From Cephalopachus bancanus (Eukaryota > Chordata > Mammalia > Primates > Tarsiidae), in the NCBI GenBank assembly GCA_027257055.1, contig JAPVLO010000097.1:2790001-2854000 (forward strand): a DNA stretch of 64,000 nt, read 5' to 3'. Below, in pieces: positions 36,041 through 46,999 of this stretch. How positions within the stretch are numbered: position 1 is the stretch's first letter; every line of letters begins with the position of its first letter. A program made the translations under genes and the position numbers. The notes under the pieces are model-generated. The model was not told the origin of the DNA. It worked only from the letters and a program-made list of their open reading frames with translations, and did no database searches.

Positions 36041-36331
36041 TTTCTTTTTTTTTTTTGGTGAGAGTCTCACTCTGTCGCACAAGCTGGAGTGCAGTAGCAT
36101 GATGGTCAAGGCCACCACAGCCTCCAACTGCTGGGCTCAGGCGATCCTTCTGCCTCAGCCTTCCAAGTAGCTGGAACTACAGGCATGTACCACCTCGTTA
36201 AGCTAATTTTTAAAAATTTATTGTAGAGACAAGGTCTCACCATGTTGCCCAGGCTTGTCTCGAACCCATGGGCTCAGGCAATCCTCTTACCTCTGCCTCC
36301 CAAAGTGCTGGCATGTGCCACCACGCCCGAC
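36041..36331 (-). mobile_element. Alu, older copy
   Basis: T-run, then GAGAGTCTCACTCTGTCGCAC, right arm with GTAGCATGATGGTCAAGGCC in place of the GC-rich block of young copies, and left arm truncated near GGCATGTGCCACCACGCCCG. A near-TSD TATTTTCTGATT / TATTTTCTAATT flanks it. The linker AAAATTTATTGTAGAGAC is more ancestral. Confidence 0.92.
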
Positions 36332-36678
36332 TTATTTTCTAATTTTCATTGTGATTTATTTCTTGATTCATTTATCATTTAAAAGTGTGTAATTTATTTT
36401 CTATGTTTGTAAATTTTTCCATCTTTCCTTCCATTTATTATATCTAATTGTATTAAATGTGATAGGACAGCATACTTTGAATGGCTTCAGTCCTTTTAAA
36501 TTTATTGAGGCTTATTGTATAGTCTTGCATAGGGTCTGTCAAAGAGAATGTACTAGGTGTATTTGAGAAAAACTTATATATTGCATTTGCTGGGTACAAC
36601 TTTCTCTAGGTATCTATTAGATTAAGTTGGCTGTAGTGTTTGTTGTTATTCATGTGTCCTTTTATTTATTTATTTTTT

Positions 36679-36965
36679 CTTTTTTTTGAGTCAGAGTCTC
36701 ACTCTGTCGCCCAGGCTGGAGATCAGTGGCAAGCTCACAACCACCATAGCCTTGACCTGCTGGATTCAGGCAATCCTTCCACTTCAGCCTTCCAAGTAGC
36801 TGGAAATACAGGCTTACACCACCATGCCTGACTAGTTTTTTTATTTATTGTAGACAAAATCTCACTATGTTGCCCAGGTTGGTCTCATACCTACGTGCTC
36901 AGGCAATCCTCTCGCCTCCACCTTCCAAAGTGCTGGGATTACAGGTGTGAGCAATTGCACCTGGC
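36679..36965 (-). mobile_element. Alu, middle-aged copy
   Basis: TTTTTTTGAGTCAGAGTCTC, right arm, linker TTTATTTATTGTAGACAAAATC, left arm ending GTGAGCAATTGCACCTGGC. A second Alu is inserted at its 3' flank 15 bp further on. Confidence 0.93.
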
Positions 36966-36980
36966 ATGTCTTATTTTTTT

Positions 36981-37272
36981 TGTTTTTTTTTTTGAGTTGG
37001 AGTCTCACTCTGTCGCCCAGACTACAGTGCAGTGGCCACTCCCGGCCACCGCAGCCTCGACCCGCTGGGCTCCGGCGATCCTTCCGCCTCAGCCTTCCAA
37101 GTAGCCGGAATTACAGGCATGTGCTACCACGCCCGCCTGATTTTTTGATTTATTGTAGAGATGAGGTCTCATCAAGTTGCCCAGGCGGGTCTCGAACCCG
37201 TGGGCCTAAGGCAATCCACTCACCTCAGTCTCCCAAAGGTGCGGGATTACAGGCTGAGCCACCGAGCCCGGC
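36981..37272 (-). mobile_element. Alu, young lineage-specific copy adjacent to the previous one
   Basis: GTTTTTTTTTTTGAGTTGGAGTC, right arm with GGCCACTCCCGGCCACCGC, left arm ending GAGCCACCGAGCCCGGC. TSD TGTCTTATTTTTT at 36967-36979 and 37273-37285. It therefore inserted independently beside the older Alu; the pair is not a tandem duplication. Confidence 0.96.
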
Positions 37273-37883
37273 TGTCTTATTTTTTAAATTGGTCTTTTGC
37301 CTGGTTTCTATCCATTAATGAAAGTGGAGTATTGAAGTATCCATATATTATTGCTAAATGTTTCATTTTTGCTTCAAATCTATCAGCTGTTGCTATACGT
37401 ATTTTGGGGAAGGCTCTAGTGTTGTCTTTACATATTTATAATTGTTATGTCTTTCCTAGTAATTGACCTCTTGTCATTATAAAATGAGCTTCTGTGTCTT
37501 AATTAACAATTGTTCTGTTAAAGTCTATTTTGTGTCATTTATAGCTGTCCACTAGCTTTTGGGTGTTGTTTGCAACGTATATCTCCATCCATTCTTTTCA
37601 ATCTATTTGTGTCTTAGACATGTTATGTAGTGCCAGTCCTCTGGTGATGAAGCTTTTGGGTAACTCCAAACTTATTCTTCCTCTTTTAGTGACTGCTGCA
37701 CTGCTGGTTTTGACAGGTACTGTAGTTAAGAGCATGTTGGCTTTCAAAGCTAAAACGGAGCTTGAAAGTGATGAGATTAGAAAAAGTGAAAACATAATAA
37801 CGTTCACTTTCTTTCCAGATTCAGCAGTTTTTCTTGAATTAACGTTTCTTTGATAGTCATAAACTTTCTGTTAATTTCCAAAA

Positions 37884-38154
37884 CAGTTTTTTGGTCAGAT
37901 TCTCACTCTTGTCTCCCAAGCTGCAGTGCAGTGGCATGCTCACTGCCACTGTAGCCTCGACCTGCTGGGCTCAGGCGATCCTTCCACCTCAGTCTTCCAA
38001 GTAGCTGTAATTACAGGCACGAACCACCACGTCTGGCTAATTTTTTTATTTATTATAGAGGTGAGATCTCATCAAGTTGCCCAGGCTGGTCTTGAACCCC
38101 CTGAACTCAGGCAAATCCTCTCACCTTAGCCTCCCAAAGTACTGGGACTATAGG
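37884..38154 (-). mobile_element. Alu, old, left arm truncated
   Basis: TTTTTTGGTCAGATTCTCACTC, right arm with GTGGCATGCTCACTGCCACTG, linker TTATTTATTATAGAGGTGAG, ending at CTGGGACTATAGGTGTTTTG, so the first ~20 bp of the left arm are lost. Confidence 0.9.
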
Positions 38155-38734
38155 TGTTTTGTCAATGTTATTGTTGCTTTTAGGTAAATGTGAATTTTCA
38201 GAGATTGTTATTCTGCTATTCCGTAAGTTGCCATTTTTATTTTCTAGTCAAAGAAGAAACTATTTTCTGTACATTGGAATTATTTGTCTACCTTAAATAT
38301 ATGCTACCATTTTTGTAAAATGTAGAAAAAGTATTGGTGATAAAATATACAGTTAGGAGAGAGGTAAGGAATGATCTTAAGGGAGTAATCTAGTTGATAG
38401 AAAAAGTAGAAACAGAAAAAGTAGAAGCACAGAGCAAGGAGGAAAATGAGATCAGAAAAAAAGTAGCATGAAAAAGATTATGCCATCAAAGAGACCTAGG
38501 AAAAGTTTTAATATGAGTAAGGATCAATTTTGTAAAGACCAATGAAAGATTAAATCAAATGAGTTTGGAAATATTCATTGACTTTGAACATGGAAGTCAT
38601 TTAACACAGTGAGGTATTCTTATTGAATAATTGTCAAACAGTCATACTGAGATGGTTCTGTCATTGAGTGTGGTTGTAATAATTAATGAGTATTGAAAAA
38701 TCTTTCAAGAAAATCAACTTTAAAGAAGAGGTAA

Positions 38735-39000
38735 AGCATTTTGAGAGGCCGAGGTGAGAGGATTGCCTGAGTTCACAGGTTCAAGACCAGTCTGGGCAAC
38801 TTGGTGAGACCTCATCTCTACAATAAATCAAAAAATTAGCCAGGCATGGTAGGGCATGCCTATAGTTCTGGCTACTTGGAAGGCTGAGGTGGAAGGATCA
38901 CATGAGCCCAGCAGATCGAGGCTGCAGTGGCTGTCAGAGTGCCACTGCACTTTAGCCTGGGCGACAAAGTGAGACTCCAACTCAAAATGAGTAAATAAAT
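38735..39000 (+). mobile_element. Alu, 5' truncated, with TSD
   Basis: Starts within the left arm at AGCATTTTGAGAGGCCGAGG, so about 25 bp of the 5' end are missing. Linker CTCTACAATAAATCAAAAAATTAGC; ends CTCCAACTCAAAATGAGTAAATAAAT. TSD AAGAGGTAA at 38726-38734 and 39001-39009 proves the truncation happened at insertion. Confidence 0.95.
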
Positions 39001-39009
39001 AAGAGGTAA

Positions 39010-39580
39010 GACATAGGAAAGTATCTGAGGTACAGGTTCAAACATTTATACTTGCTTAAGTTTTAAGGTTTTGAAAAGTAGCCTGATCATCAAGCTCTAG
39101 TATCTTCCCTTCTTTTTTATCCTTCTTTTTTGCCTTCTTTTGCCTTCTTTTTAATCCAGATGTATATATCCACATACCATTCCCTATTGATTAAACTAGG
39201 TAGTGAAATATATATCTTTTATTTTTGTGTACTTTTCTAATTATAGTGTGCCTCACCTTTGACTGCCGTATCATGAATTATATATCAGAGAGGCAAAAAA
39301 ATCAGAGATGCTTTGGAAATTTCTTAACACAACATAGACTTCCATGTGACTTGAGCATCCTGAAATAGTCATAAGTAATGCTTAATACTATGTTTGATAT
39401 TTTTCCTGTGGCGAATTGATCTACCTACTGGTCAATAAGTTCATACATAGGCACACCTACCCGTCATTAAACAATGGATTTCCTAGTGGGAAAGTTAGGA
39501 GAAGCTAATTAGATACAGGTAGCTCAAAAGTTGCTGAATTTCCAATTACACTAACTGAAAATATAAAGCATCTAAATTTC
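39010..39580. other. No recognised feature
   Basis: Short unclassified spacer. A CCTTCTTTT-type T/C-rich block sits at 39105-39155. No gene. Confidence 0.4.
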
Positions 39581-39595
39581 TTGCAAAAGAGATCA

Positions 39596-39884
39596 TTTTT
39601 TTGTTTTGTTTTGAGTTGGAGTCTCACTCTTGTCGCCCAGACTGGAGTGCAGTGGCCGCTTCCGGCCACCACAGCCTCGCCTTCTGGGCTCCAGCGATCC
39701 TTCTGCCTCAGCCTTCCAAGTAGCCAGAATTACAGGTATGCACTACCATGCCCGGCTGAGTTTTTGATTTATTATAGAGATGAGGTCTCGCCTGTCCAGG
39801 CGAGTCTCGAACCCACGAGCTCAGGCAATCCACTCACCTCAACCTCTCAAAGGCGCGGGATTACAGACTGAGCCACCGAGCCCT
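39596..39884 (-). mobile_element. Alu, lineage-specific, with TSD
   Basis: TTTTTTTGTTTTGTTTTGAG tail, right arm with GGCCGCTTCCGGCCACC, left arm ending GAGCCACCGAGCCCT. TSD GCAAAA(A)GAGATCA at 39583-39595 and 39885-39898. Confidence 0.95.
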
Positions 39885-40296
39885 GCAAAAAGAGATCAAA
39901 GTTTCATAATATCTTTCTTCCTGGATCTTCAAAAATCCTATGTAAATGTTTTATGTTGAGAGATAAAAAATTGGACTCTTCTACTGTCTAGCTGTCTTTA
40001 AGTTATCATACACATTTATATCTTAGTGTTCTTAACTTTAATATGAAAATTATATTTTTCTACAATATCCTTTCATAGATCAAGTACTATATAAATGTTA
40101 GGAATGCTTAACACTACAACTACAATAAAACCCTATTACTACTGTAATAAACCTCTATCATCTAAAGGATATTTACAATGTAGTGGTATTTTATTTGTGA
40201 TTTACTACTAGATTTATTTTGTTTTCATAATAAATATGGGCACAGCCTTGCCAAGCCAAGCTATCAAGAACTTTTTGTATGATTATAAATAGTATC

Positions 40297-40520
40297 AAGG
40301 CATATAGCATAATAGTTAAAAAATGAAATTCTAGAGTCAGACTTCATTCGTGTAACTATTGCATTTATCACTTAAAAATTTTGCCACACTGTTCAAGTTA
40401 CTTTACCTTCTTTCTGCCTCAAGTTAATAATCTATAATATGAGAATAATAATATAATATACCCCCATAGGGTGTGATGAAATTGAAGCAGTTGAGTATGT
40501 GTAAAGAAGATCTCTCACTA
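40297..40520 (+). repeat. MIR SINE
   Basis: CATAGCATAATAGTTAAAA, AGAGTCAGACTTC, CTGTTCAAGTTACTTTACCTTC, AATAATCTATAATATGAGAAT and CATAGGGTGTGATGAAATTGAAG follow the whole MIR in order. Old and diverged, near full length. Confidence 0.75.
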
Positions 40521-40737
40521 TGTCAACATTAAATTAGCTATGATTATTTGAATCCACTTTGGATAGAAAAATACGTCTCTAGCATAAGACACTAGATTCA
40601 CAACACAATGCTAATTTTGTCTTTTGGGGAGTCTTAACTAAAAATATGCTATTTCATCACCATGATTTATTTTTTCCTTATTTGGGTCTTAAACAAGAAG
40701 ATAGACTTTTGTTAACAGCAACAACAAAAAAAATGCA

Positions 40738-41026
40738 GCCGGGCTCGGTGGCTCAGCCTGTAATCCCGCGCCTCTGGGAGGCTGAGGTGAGTGGATTGCC
40801 TGAGCCCGCGGGTTTGAGACCCGCCGGGGCAGCGAGACCTCATCTCTACAATAAATCAGAAAATCAACCAGGCGTGGTAGTGCATGCCTGTAATTCCGGC
40901 AACTTGGAAGGCTGAGGCAGAAGGATCGCCAGAGCCCGGCAGGTCGAGGCTGCGGTGGCCGGGAGCGGCCACTGCACTCCAGTCTGGGCAACAGAGTGAG
41001 ACTCCAACTCAAAAAAAAAAAAAAAA
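40738..41026 (+). mobile_element. Alu, young near-full-length lineage copy
   Basis: GCCGGGCTCGGTGGCTCAGCC start, GCGGGTTTGAGACCCGCCGGG, linker CTCTACAATAAATCAGAAAATC, right arm with GGCCGGGAGCGGCCACTGC, and a clean tail of 16 A at 41011-41026. A short ATGCA-type duplication flanks it. One of the least diverged copies and a good reference for the subfamily. The GGCCGGGAGCGGCC block is self-complementary. Confidence 0.97.
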
Positions 41027-41224
41027 TGCAATCATTTGAGGAAAACCTTGTAATCTTGACCCACATTGGCAAATGTTTAAAAATGTAACACGTAAGTCAT
41101 TATAACCCAGTATGTTCAACATTTGGAATTATCAAAATATACTTATTAAATTCTTTCGTTTATGGTAATCATTAAATTAACTATTAAAAAGTAGAAATAT
41201 AATTTTTCTATCTTTATTTTGTAG

Positions 41225-41570
41225 GCTAAATTTTTGACAGCTTTAATGAGATTTAATTTACAAACCATAGAGTTCATGCATTTAAAATAGGCAATTCAAT
41301 AATTTTTGGCATGTTCACAGAATCATACAGCCTCCATCACAATCAATTTAGAACTTTTCATCATTCCAAGTAAGAAACCCTGCATTTTGTAGCAGTCACC
41401 CCTACTTCTCTCCACTCCCCCTTTAGCTCTAAGTGACCCCTAGGTGGCCACTAATCTACTATCTATCTCTAGCTATATGCTAATTTTATCTTAAGGAGTA
41501 GGGAGATAAATTTTAAAATAGTCTTTAAATAGTAAAGAGCTAAACATTATAGCCAGAAACTTAAAAGAGT
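41225..41570 (-). repeat. Old L1M 3' UTR, first of two related copies
   Basis: Antisense block with TTTAATGAGATTTAATTTACA, CATCACAATCAATTTAGAAC, CTCCACTCCCCCTTTAGCTC. It resembles 43380-43610 over more than 200 bp, including AGCAGTCACCCCTA and the TTAAGGAGTAG region after the UTR. Confidence 0.6.
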
Positions 41571-41639
41571 GAAATTCCACTAAAATGTACCTCTGTTCAT
41601 TTTGAAGAATTATAAACATCCTCTTAATAAAGTAACATA

Positions 41640-41720
41640 TTGGAGCAACCCCTCCTGGTCCCCTCCCACTGTGGGAGCTTCTCTGTCCTCTCAATAAATC
41701 CTGCTTTCTAAATAAGTAAA
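41640..41720 (+). repeat. Short LTR-end-like fragment with AATAAA and A-rich tail
   Basis: GGAGCAACCCCTCCTGG...CCCACTGTGGGAGCTTC...CTCTCAATAAATCCTGCTTTCT, then AAATAAGTAAATAG. The AATAAATCCTGCT-type end is typical of class I ERV LTRs. Only about 80 bp remain and no TSD is clear. Confidence 0.4.
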
Positions 41721-42179
41721 TAGTAACATATTAAGTTCAGAAAGGTCTCATTAGAATATTGGACAAATCATGACCAATTTAAGAAATAAACCAATTTTGG
41801 CATTGGGTGTGATTTACCATGGAACATTACTTTAAATTAAATAGGCATGCCTCATCTTCTAATGGAGAACGTTAAAAGAGCAGTTGAATTTAGATTAAAA
41901 AAAGCAAGGAGCTATATAGGTGGAAAGAAGTCAAAGTCCATCTTAAAATCTTCGAATGGAACCATTAAGTTGACCTTTGTTTGGTAGACTATTTTACTTT
42001 ATTTTCTCTTATGTTTTAAGACTATATGTGACAAGCTAGATTTTGTTAATCATATATATAATTAATAATTATTAACTATGTATATTAATTTATATACATA
42101 TAAATTTCATCTTGTACAATATTATGTGTGTTTATGCTACTATTACATGTATGAGTAATTATTGCTTTACTTGTTTTCA

Positions 42180-42970
42180 CCAAAAAAAATTTCATTTTTA
42201 TTGAGGCATACTTTGCATGCCTTAAAAATCTACTCATTTCAAGTATACAATTTAATGTTTTTAGTATACTCAGAGTTGTGCAACCATCACCACATCTAAG
42301 TTTAGAAAATTTTCTCATCCCCTAAAAAAGACTCCATATCCCTTAGCAGTCACTCCCCATTCCTTCTTCTTACCAGCACCTGGCAACCACTAATTTATTT
42401 TCAGTTTCTATAGATTTGCTTATTCTAGAAATCTAATATAAATGAATTCATGTAATTATGAGATCTTTTGTGACTGGCTATACATTTAGCATAATATTTT
42501 TAAGATTATCCATGCTATGGCCTGCATTAGTACTGCATAGATATTTATTGCTGAAAAAAATATTTCATTGTATGAATAAACCATTTTTATTTGTCCATTT
42601 ATCAGTTGGTAGACATGTGAGTTTTTTCCACTCTAGCTATTATGAAAAATACTGCTGTGAACATCTGTGTACTAGTTTTTGTTTGGATGTATGTTTTCAT
42701 TTCTCTTGTATATATACCAAGAAGAGGAATTGATCAGGTCATGTGGAACCTCTATTTTTCAGCTTTTGAGGAGCTGCCAAACTGTTTTTCAAAGCAGTGG
42801 CATCATTCTACTTTCCCACCCACAGTTTATGTGGGTTCCAACTTCTCCAAATTTTCACCAACATTTGTATTATGTGTCGTTGTGGTTTTAACTGGCATTT
42901 TAGTAATGGCTAATAATCTGGAACACTTTTTTCATGTGCTTATTTAACTATTTGTATATCATCCTTGAAA
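42180..42970 (-). repeat. Old L1M 3' region (MB-like)
   Basis: Antisense order: TTTTTATTGAGGCATACTTTGC, GTGCAACCATCACCACATC, CCTGGCAACCACTAATTTAT, AGATTATCCATGCTATGG, then TACCAAGAAGAGGAATTGATC and CACAGTTTATGTGGGTTCC. Frames at 42458-42947 are translated antisense and are not genes. Confidence 0.75.
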
Positions 42971-42999
42971 AACATCTATTCAAATCTTTTATCCTTAAA

Positions 43000-43275
43000 A
43001 CATTTTTTAAAATTTTAGAATCATAGGGTACATGAGAGGATTTGCTGTATAAGTATATATACTATAAATATGTAAGTATAGTACACAGAGGCGATGCCTG
43101 GGCTTCTGATGAGCACTCCTCTGTCTAGTAGTGGGCATAATGCCTGATAGATGGTTTTTTATCCATACCACCCTTTACCCTGTCATCCCCCTCCTTTCTT
43201 TAGCAGTGCCCAATATCTGCTGTTCCTGTCCTTGTGCCCTGTGCCTGATGTTTAGTGCTCACTTATGAATCAAAA
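43000..43275 (-). repeat. L1 3' UTR fragment, antisense
   Basis: AATCATAGGGTACATGAGAGG, a GTACACAGAGGCGATGCC block, CTGTCATCCCCCTCC, TATCTGCTGTTCCTGTCC and TGATGTTTAGTGCTCACTTATGAA. The order is that of a primate-type L1 3' UTR read backwards. Confidence 0.6.
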
Positions 43276-43295
43276 TATACAATAGTCAGCTTTTT

Positions 43296-43328
43296 TGTGT
43301 TTGTGTTTGTGTTTGTGTTTGTGTTTGT
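43296..43328. repeat. (GTGTTT)n microsatellite
   Basis: Five and a half TGTGTT/TGTTTG units following CTTTTTT. Confidence 0.95.
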
Positions 43329-43379
43329 GATAATTAACTAAAATAATGGTTTCCAGTTTAATCCGTGCTTTACTTTTTT

Positions 43380-43610
43380 TAGTACAGTCACAGAGTTATG
43401 CAACCAGCATCACAATCAATTTAGAAACTTTCATCATCCCCAAAAAAGAAACCCTGTGTTTTGAAGCAGTCACCCCTATTCCTCTCCAACTCCCCCTTTA
43501 GCCCTAGGTGACCTCTAGATGACCACGAATCTACTCCTATCTCTAGTTGTATGCTCATATTATCCTAAAGAGTAGAAATCTAAATTTAAAAAAATTAAGT
43601 AGCAAAGATC
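43380..43610 (-). repeat. Old L1M 3' UTR, second related copy
   Basis: TATGCAACCAGCATCACAATC, GAAACCCTGTGTTTTGAAGCAGTCACCCC, CTCCCCCTTTAGCCCTAGG. Similar to 41300-41570, also past the end of the UTR (AAAGAGTAGAAATCTAAATTT), so this may be an old duplication rather than two insertions. Confidence 0.6.
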
Positions 43611-43892
43611 TAAATAGATATGTATATATTATAAATATTTAAATCTATATGTATTCAAATTATGTACAATGAATTAATAATTTTCTATCTAGTCATCAAA
43701 GTATGCATATTTCATATTAGATTGTAGCAGTTCTTGTCCAGTGCATTTCCCCTAAAATAATTAATCAGACTTATTTTAGCAAACTTCTAAGAAAATACAT
43801 ACTCTAAGTATATGAAAATATTTAGCTTGTGGGTTCAGATATTTGGGAAAAATTTCAAATTGGTTTAAAAAATTAAACTGAAGTTACTCTTT

Positions 43893-43980
43893 TTTTTTTG
43901 AGTTGGTGTCTTACTCTGTCACCCAGACTGGAGTGCAGTGCAGTGCAGTGCAGTGCAGTGCAGCCACCGAGCCTGACCTA
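43893..43980 (-). mobile_element. Alu collapsed to 88 bp, with (GTGCA)n at the join
   Basis: The right-arm end is normal (TTTTTTGAGTTGGTGTC...CCCAGACTGGAGTGCAGTG). It is then replaced by about six GTGCA units and continues with the extreme 5' end of the left arm (CCACCGAGCCTGACC). About 200 bp of Alu interior is gone. Intact TSD AAGTTACTCTTT at 43881-43892 and 43981-43992 shows that a complete element inserted first and later lost its centre. Confidence 0.92.
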
Positions 43981-44074
43981 AAGTTACTCTTTAAAGACAC
44001 TAAATACTAACAGGTAAAGGGAATAAATCCAAATACAAAACAATGCCTACTCTCCCATATAAAACTAATAGACC

Positions 44075-44362
44075 GCCGGGCTCGGTCGCTCAGCCTGTAA
44101 TCCAGCGCCTTTGGGAGGCTGAGGTGAGTGGATTGCCTGAGCCCGCGGGTTCGAGACCTGCGAGACCTCATCTCTACAATAAATCAAAAAATCAGCTGGG
44201 CGTGGTAGCGCATGCCTGTAATTCCGGCTACTTGGAAGGCTGAGGCGGAAGGATCGCCGGAGTCCAGCAGGTCGAGGCTGCGGTGGCCGGGAGCGGCCAC
44301 TGCACTCCAGTCTGGGCGACAGAGTGAGACTCCAACTCAAAACAAAAAAACAAAACAAAACA
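44075..44362 (+). mobile_element. Alu, young lineage copy with TSD
   Basis: GCCGGGCTCGGTCGCTCAGCC start. A small deletion in the left arm (GAGACCTGCGAGACC) lacks about 12 bp of the CCGCCTGGGCAG block. Linker CTCTACAATAAATCAAAAAATC; tail AAACAAAAAAACAAAACAAAAC. TSD AAAACTAATAGACC at 44061-44074 and 44363-44376. Very little divergence. Confidence 0.97.
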
Positions 44363-44597
44363 AAAACTAATAGACCATAGCTGTCTTGTTCCTTGCAAAC
44401 ATGTGACCCTTCAATTTTAGGCAAAAAATACAAACAGTAACATGTAAAATAGTTGTAATGTAACTTTTATAATGCATAATAATATTTGTCTAAAGAGTTT
44501 TTCTTTTTTTTTCAGTGGAAAAATTCAAAAGGAGAATGAGGGCTGAACAATATAACCCAGCTATGAATGGAAAGTGGTAAATGACAATAAACTGATT

Positions 44598-44700
44598 CTT
44601 GGTTCTGCACTTTATCTATTGATATGGTCTTGGACAAGTCATTAATTCTTATAGAGTCTTCATTTATTTATCTGAAAAATGAGATGTCTGCACACCTTGA
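44598..44700 (+). repeat. MIR fragment
   Basis: TTCTTGGTTCTGCACTTTATC, GGTCTTGGACAAGTCATTAATTC, ATTTATCTGAAAAATGAGATG: the MIR core and following segment in sense. Confidence 0.6.
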
Positions 44701-44734
44701 TTCCTCATAACTTACACTGACATATCAATCTAAA

Positions 44735-44945
44735 TGGTTTATAAAAAACACTCACATGCAATCTTTTGATCCTTCCTACAATCCACTGAAGTAGGCAGAG
44801 CCGTGCCTACTATTACCGTTTTGTAGATATGAAATTTGAACCCACTGGCTTTAAGTTGTTTGCCATGTTCATACAGCAATAAATGATAAATCCTGGTAAA
44901 GAACAAGGTCTGCTGTAGCCCAGGTTATTGCTTTCCACTACATGT
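44735..44945 (-). repeat. MIR, antisense
   Basis: CCACTGAAGTAGGCAGAGCC, TACCGTTTTGTAGATATGAAATTTGAAC, GTTGTTTGCCATGTTCATACAGC. It is the reverse complement of MIR in order and faces the MIR at 44598. Confidence 0.65.
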
Positions 44946-45344
44946 TCAAGTTAGCTTTGATCATTATCTATAAACTGTGACTTATAGATAAGTTCTTTTT
45001 GAGAAATTGTAAAGAACTAGAAAATTTCATTTATAACCCAGTTGAGGAGATCATTGAGCTGCTGTTGAATATTTTCTATGATGTTAGTTGGAATATATTT
45101 GAAAAAATATTTCTGCAAATGGCAAACTCACTGTGCTTAGAGACATATCAACCAAGTAACTACAATCTTTATAATTTCTGTGACTGGTTTAATTGTTCTG
45201 TATACTTGTTTTTATTAACATAAAATAATGTGTTTTCTATTATGTTTTTAACCCATGTTTTTATTTTGTTTTCACTGATCCCAAGGGATTATTATATATT
45301 TTGTAAGCTAAAGTTTTTGTGTGTTTTTTTTTTAATTCTACTAG

Positions 45345-45643
45345 CTGGGCACGGTGGCTCAGGCCTATAATCCTAGCACTTTGGGAGGCAAGGAAGAGAG
45401 TATTGCCTGAGCTCAGGGGTTTGAGACCAGCCTGAGTAACATGGCGAGACCTCCTGTACACAAATCAAAAAATTAGCTGAGTGTGGTGGCACATGCCTGT
45501 GGTTCCAGCTACTTGGAAGGCTGAGGCGGAAGGATCACCTGAGCCCTGTAGGTCAAAGCTGCAGTAGCTGTGAGCATGCCATTGCACTCCAACCTGAGCA
45601 ACAGAGTGAGACTGACTTAAAAAAAAAAAAAGAAAAGAAAAGA
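45345..45643 (+). mobile_element. Alu, older copy
   Basis: GCTGGGCACGGTGGCTCAGGCC, linker CACAAATCAAAAAATTAGCTG, right arm ending CTCCAACCTGAGCAACAGAGTGAGACTG, tail A12 then (AGAAA)3. A short duplication AATTCTA lies at 45334-45340 and 45644-45650. Confidence 0.93.
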
Positions 45644-45689
45644 AATTCTATGACTACATTCAGAAAACGTGTGTCAAATATTGATGACA

Positions 45690-45850
45690 TGCTAGAAAGA
45701 ACACTGAGATTAAAATCAAAAGTTCAAGATCATGGCATTTCTCTCTCACAAATCAGTTTCATGCCTTTGGCCTCTACTTTCTCATTCTGTAAATGACACA
45801 GTTAAGGCACATTTACCTCTAAGATCCCTTCTGGCTCTATCTTTTGAAGA
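45690..45850 (+). repeat. MIR-like fragment
   Basis: CAGTTTCATGCCTTTGGCC..., CTCATTCTGTAAATGACACAG, and ACCTCTAAGATCCCTTCTGG-CTC, the last being a frequent MIR-associated 3' segment. Diverged. Confidence 0.5.
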
Positions 45851-45859
45851 TAACTAAAC

Positions 45860-46990
45860 TACTATGGGAAAGACATAACAATATTTTTCAAATACTCCGT
45901 TTCAAAATTATAGTAGTCTCTCTAAATGTATGCTAATCTACCTGTGGTTTAAGTCTAGCCCTGACTCCCTAGGTTTTCACCATTATTGTACTATTTCAGT
46001 ATTTTTTTATTCCTTGAGCTAAGGGAGGAAAAGAAGTTTAAAGGAATTAAAGACAGTAGAATCACATGTTAAGTATAATAGCTATTAATCAAGTTGAATA
46101 TATTCCTTAGTAAAGAATTCTTATCCTTACAAAGCATATTGTTATACATTCAACATAAAAGGATAGCTATTATATATTTCGCAAATTAGTTCAATGACCA
46201 ACATTATTTTATTATTTTTCACATTTCTTGTTTTTTTTTTTACATAATTAACATTGTTATGGGTCCAAAAGCATTATTCTCATTTCTTTATTCTTTTCTC
46301 GCTGTGATTAGGCAATTATATATTTTAATCCTCTAAAAGTTGTCAGAAAGCTACTAATTTATTTTATGTAATTTAAATAGAAAATATTTTGCCTGTTTGA
46401 CTTTATTTTAAGCTGCCCTGTCCCAGGTTAAATATTTAAAAATATTTTTCCCTCTTCTTAATGTTTTTTCAATTATATATTTTCTGAAGTTCTGTCTTGA
46501 ACTCTATATTTTGTATGAAATTCTGTCATTTGCATTAAATGTCACCCCGATGAGCACAACTAAAGAAGAGTTGCATAATGTTTTTATCTCCAAGATGAGA
46601 AAACAACATTCCTCATTATTCTAGACACTTAAAGACTTCATTCACAGAATGATGTATTTTTGAAAAGAATATTTGATAAAGTTTATAAAAATTCTGAAAT
46701 TATGTTCCTTTAACTAAAGCAAAGATCAGAATCACTTTATCAGATATAATGATAGGAATTAGTCATAAACCACTACAGACTTTATTAATAGAGAATCACC
46801 TAAACAAAAGTGATGTAGTATGTCATCTAGATGCTATGTAATTCTATAGCTAAACAGTGATTTAGTTATTTCTTACGATTTTTCAGCGTAAGTTCCTACA
46901 AGGAAAGTAGCATGTGATCATTTGAAGTTCAAGAGGACTTTATCATGGGGATAAATGCATTATTTGTCCTAAGTTACTGATTTGCCCTTC
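45860..46990. other. No recognised feature
   Basis: 1.1 kb AT-rich DNA without gene or named repeat. Confidence 0.4.
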
Positions 46991-46999
46991 TTTTTTCCT

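Larger units (their letters stand above)
33930..37620 (-). repeat. Old antisense L1M, long ORF2 remnant carrying four Alus
   Basis: Read on the minus strand it keeps ORF2 order for nearly its whole length. In window order, the RT C-terminal part lies near 33990-34090 and the EVLVIVVRLEKEIKGV RT text at 34600-34540. The thumb-like part follows at 34700-35280 (TCCCTGGGAAAAGACCC region near 34890), and the endonuclease/RT N-terminal part at 35610-37600. Alus sit at 35303, 36041, 36679 and 36981. It is non-functional. The sense strand is A-rich, so the plus strand is T-rich. Confidence 0.7.

Noticed and set aside
36679..37272. Tandem duplication of Alu
   Set aside because: The second Alu has its own TSD and the two differ in age, so these are two insertions.
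36947..37318. Repeated frames with [18 protein letters not shown] text (also at 17504, 35321, 40689, 44065, 51342 and others)
   Set aside because: Typical antisense Alu translation; not exons without splice or expression evidence.
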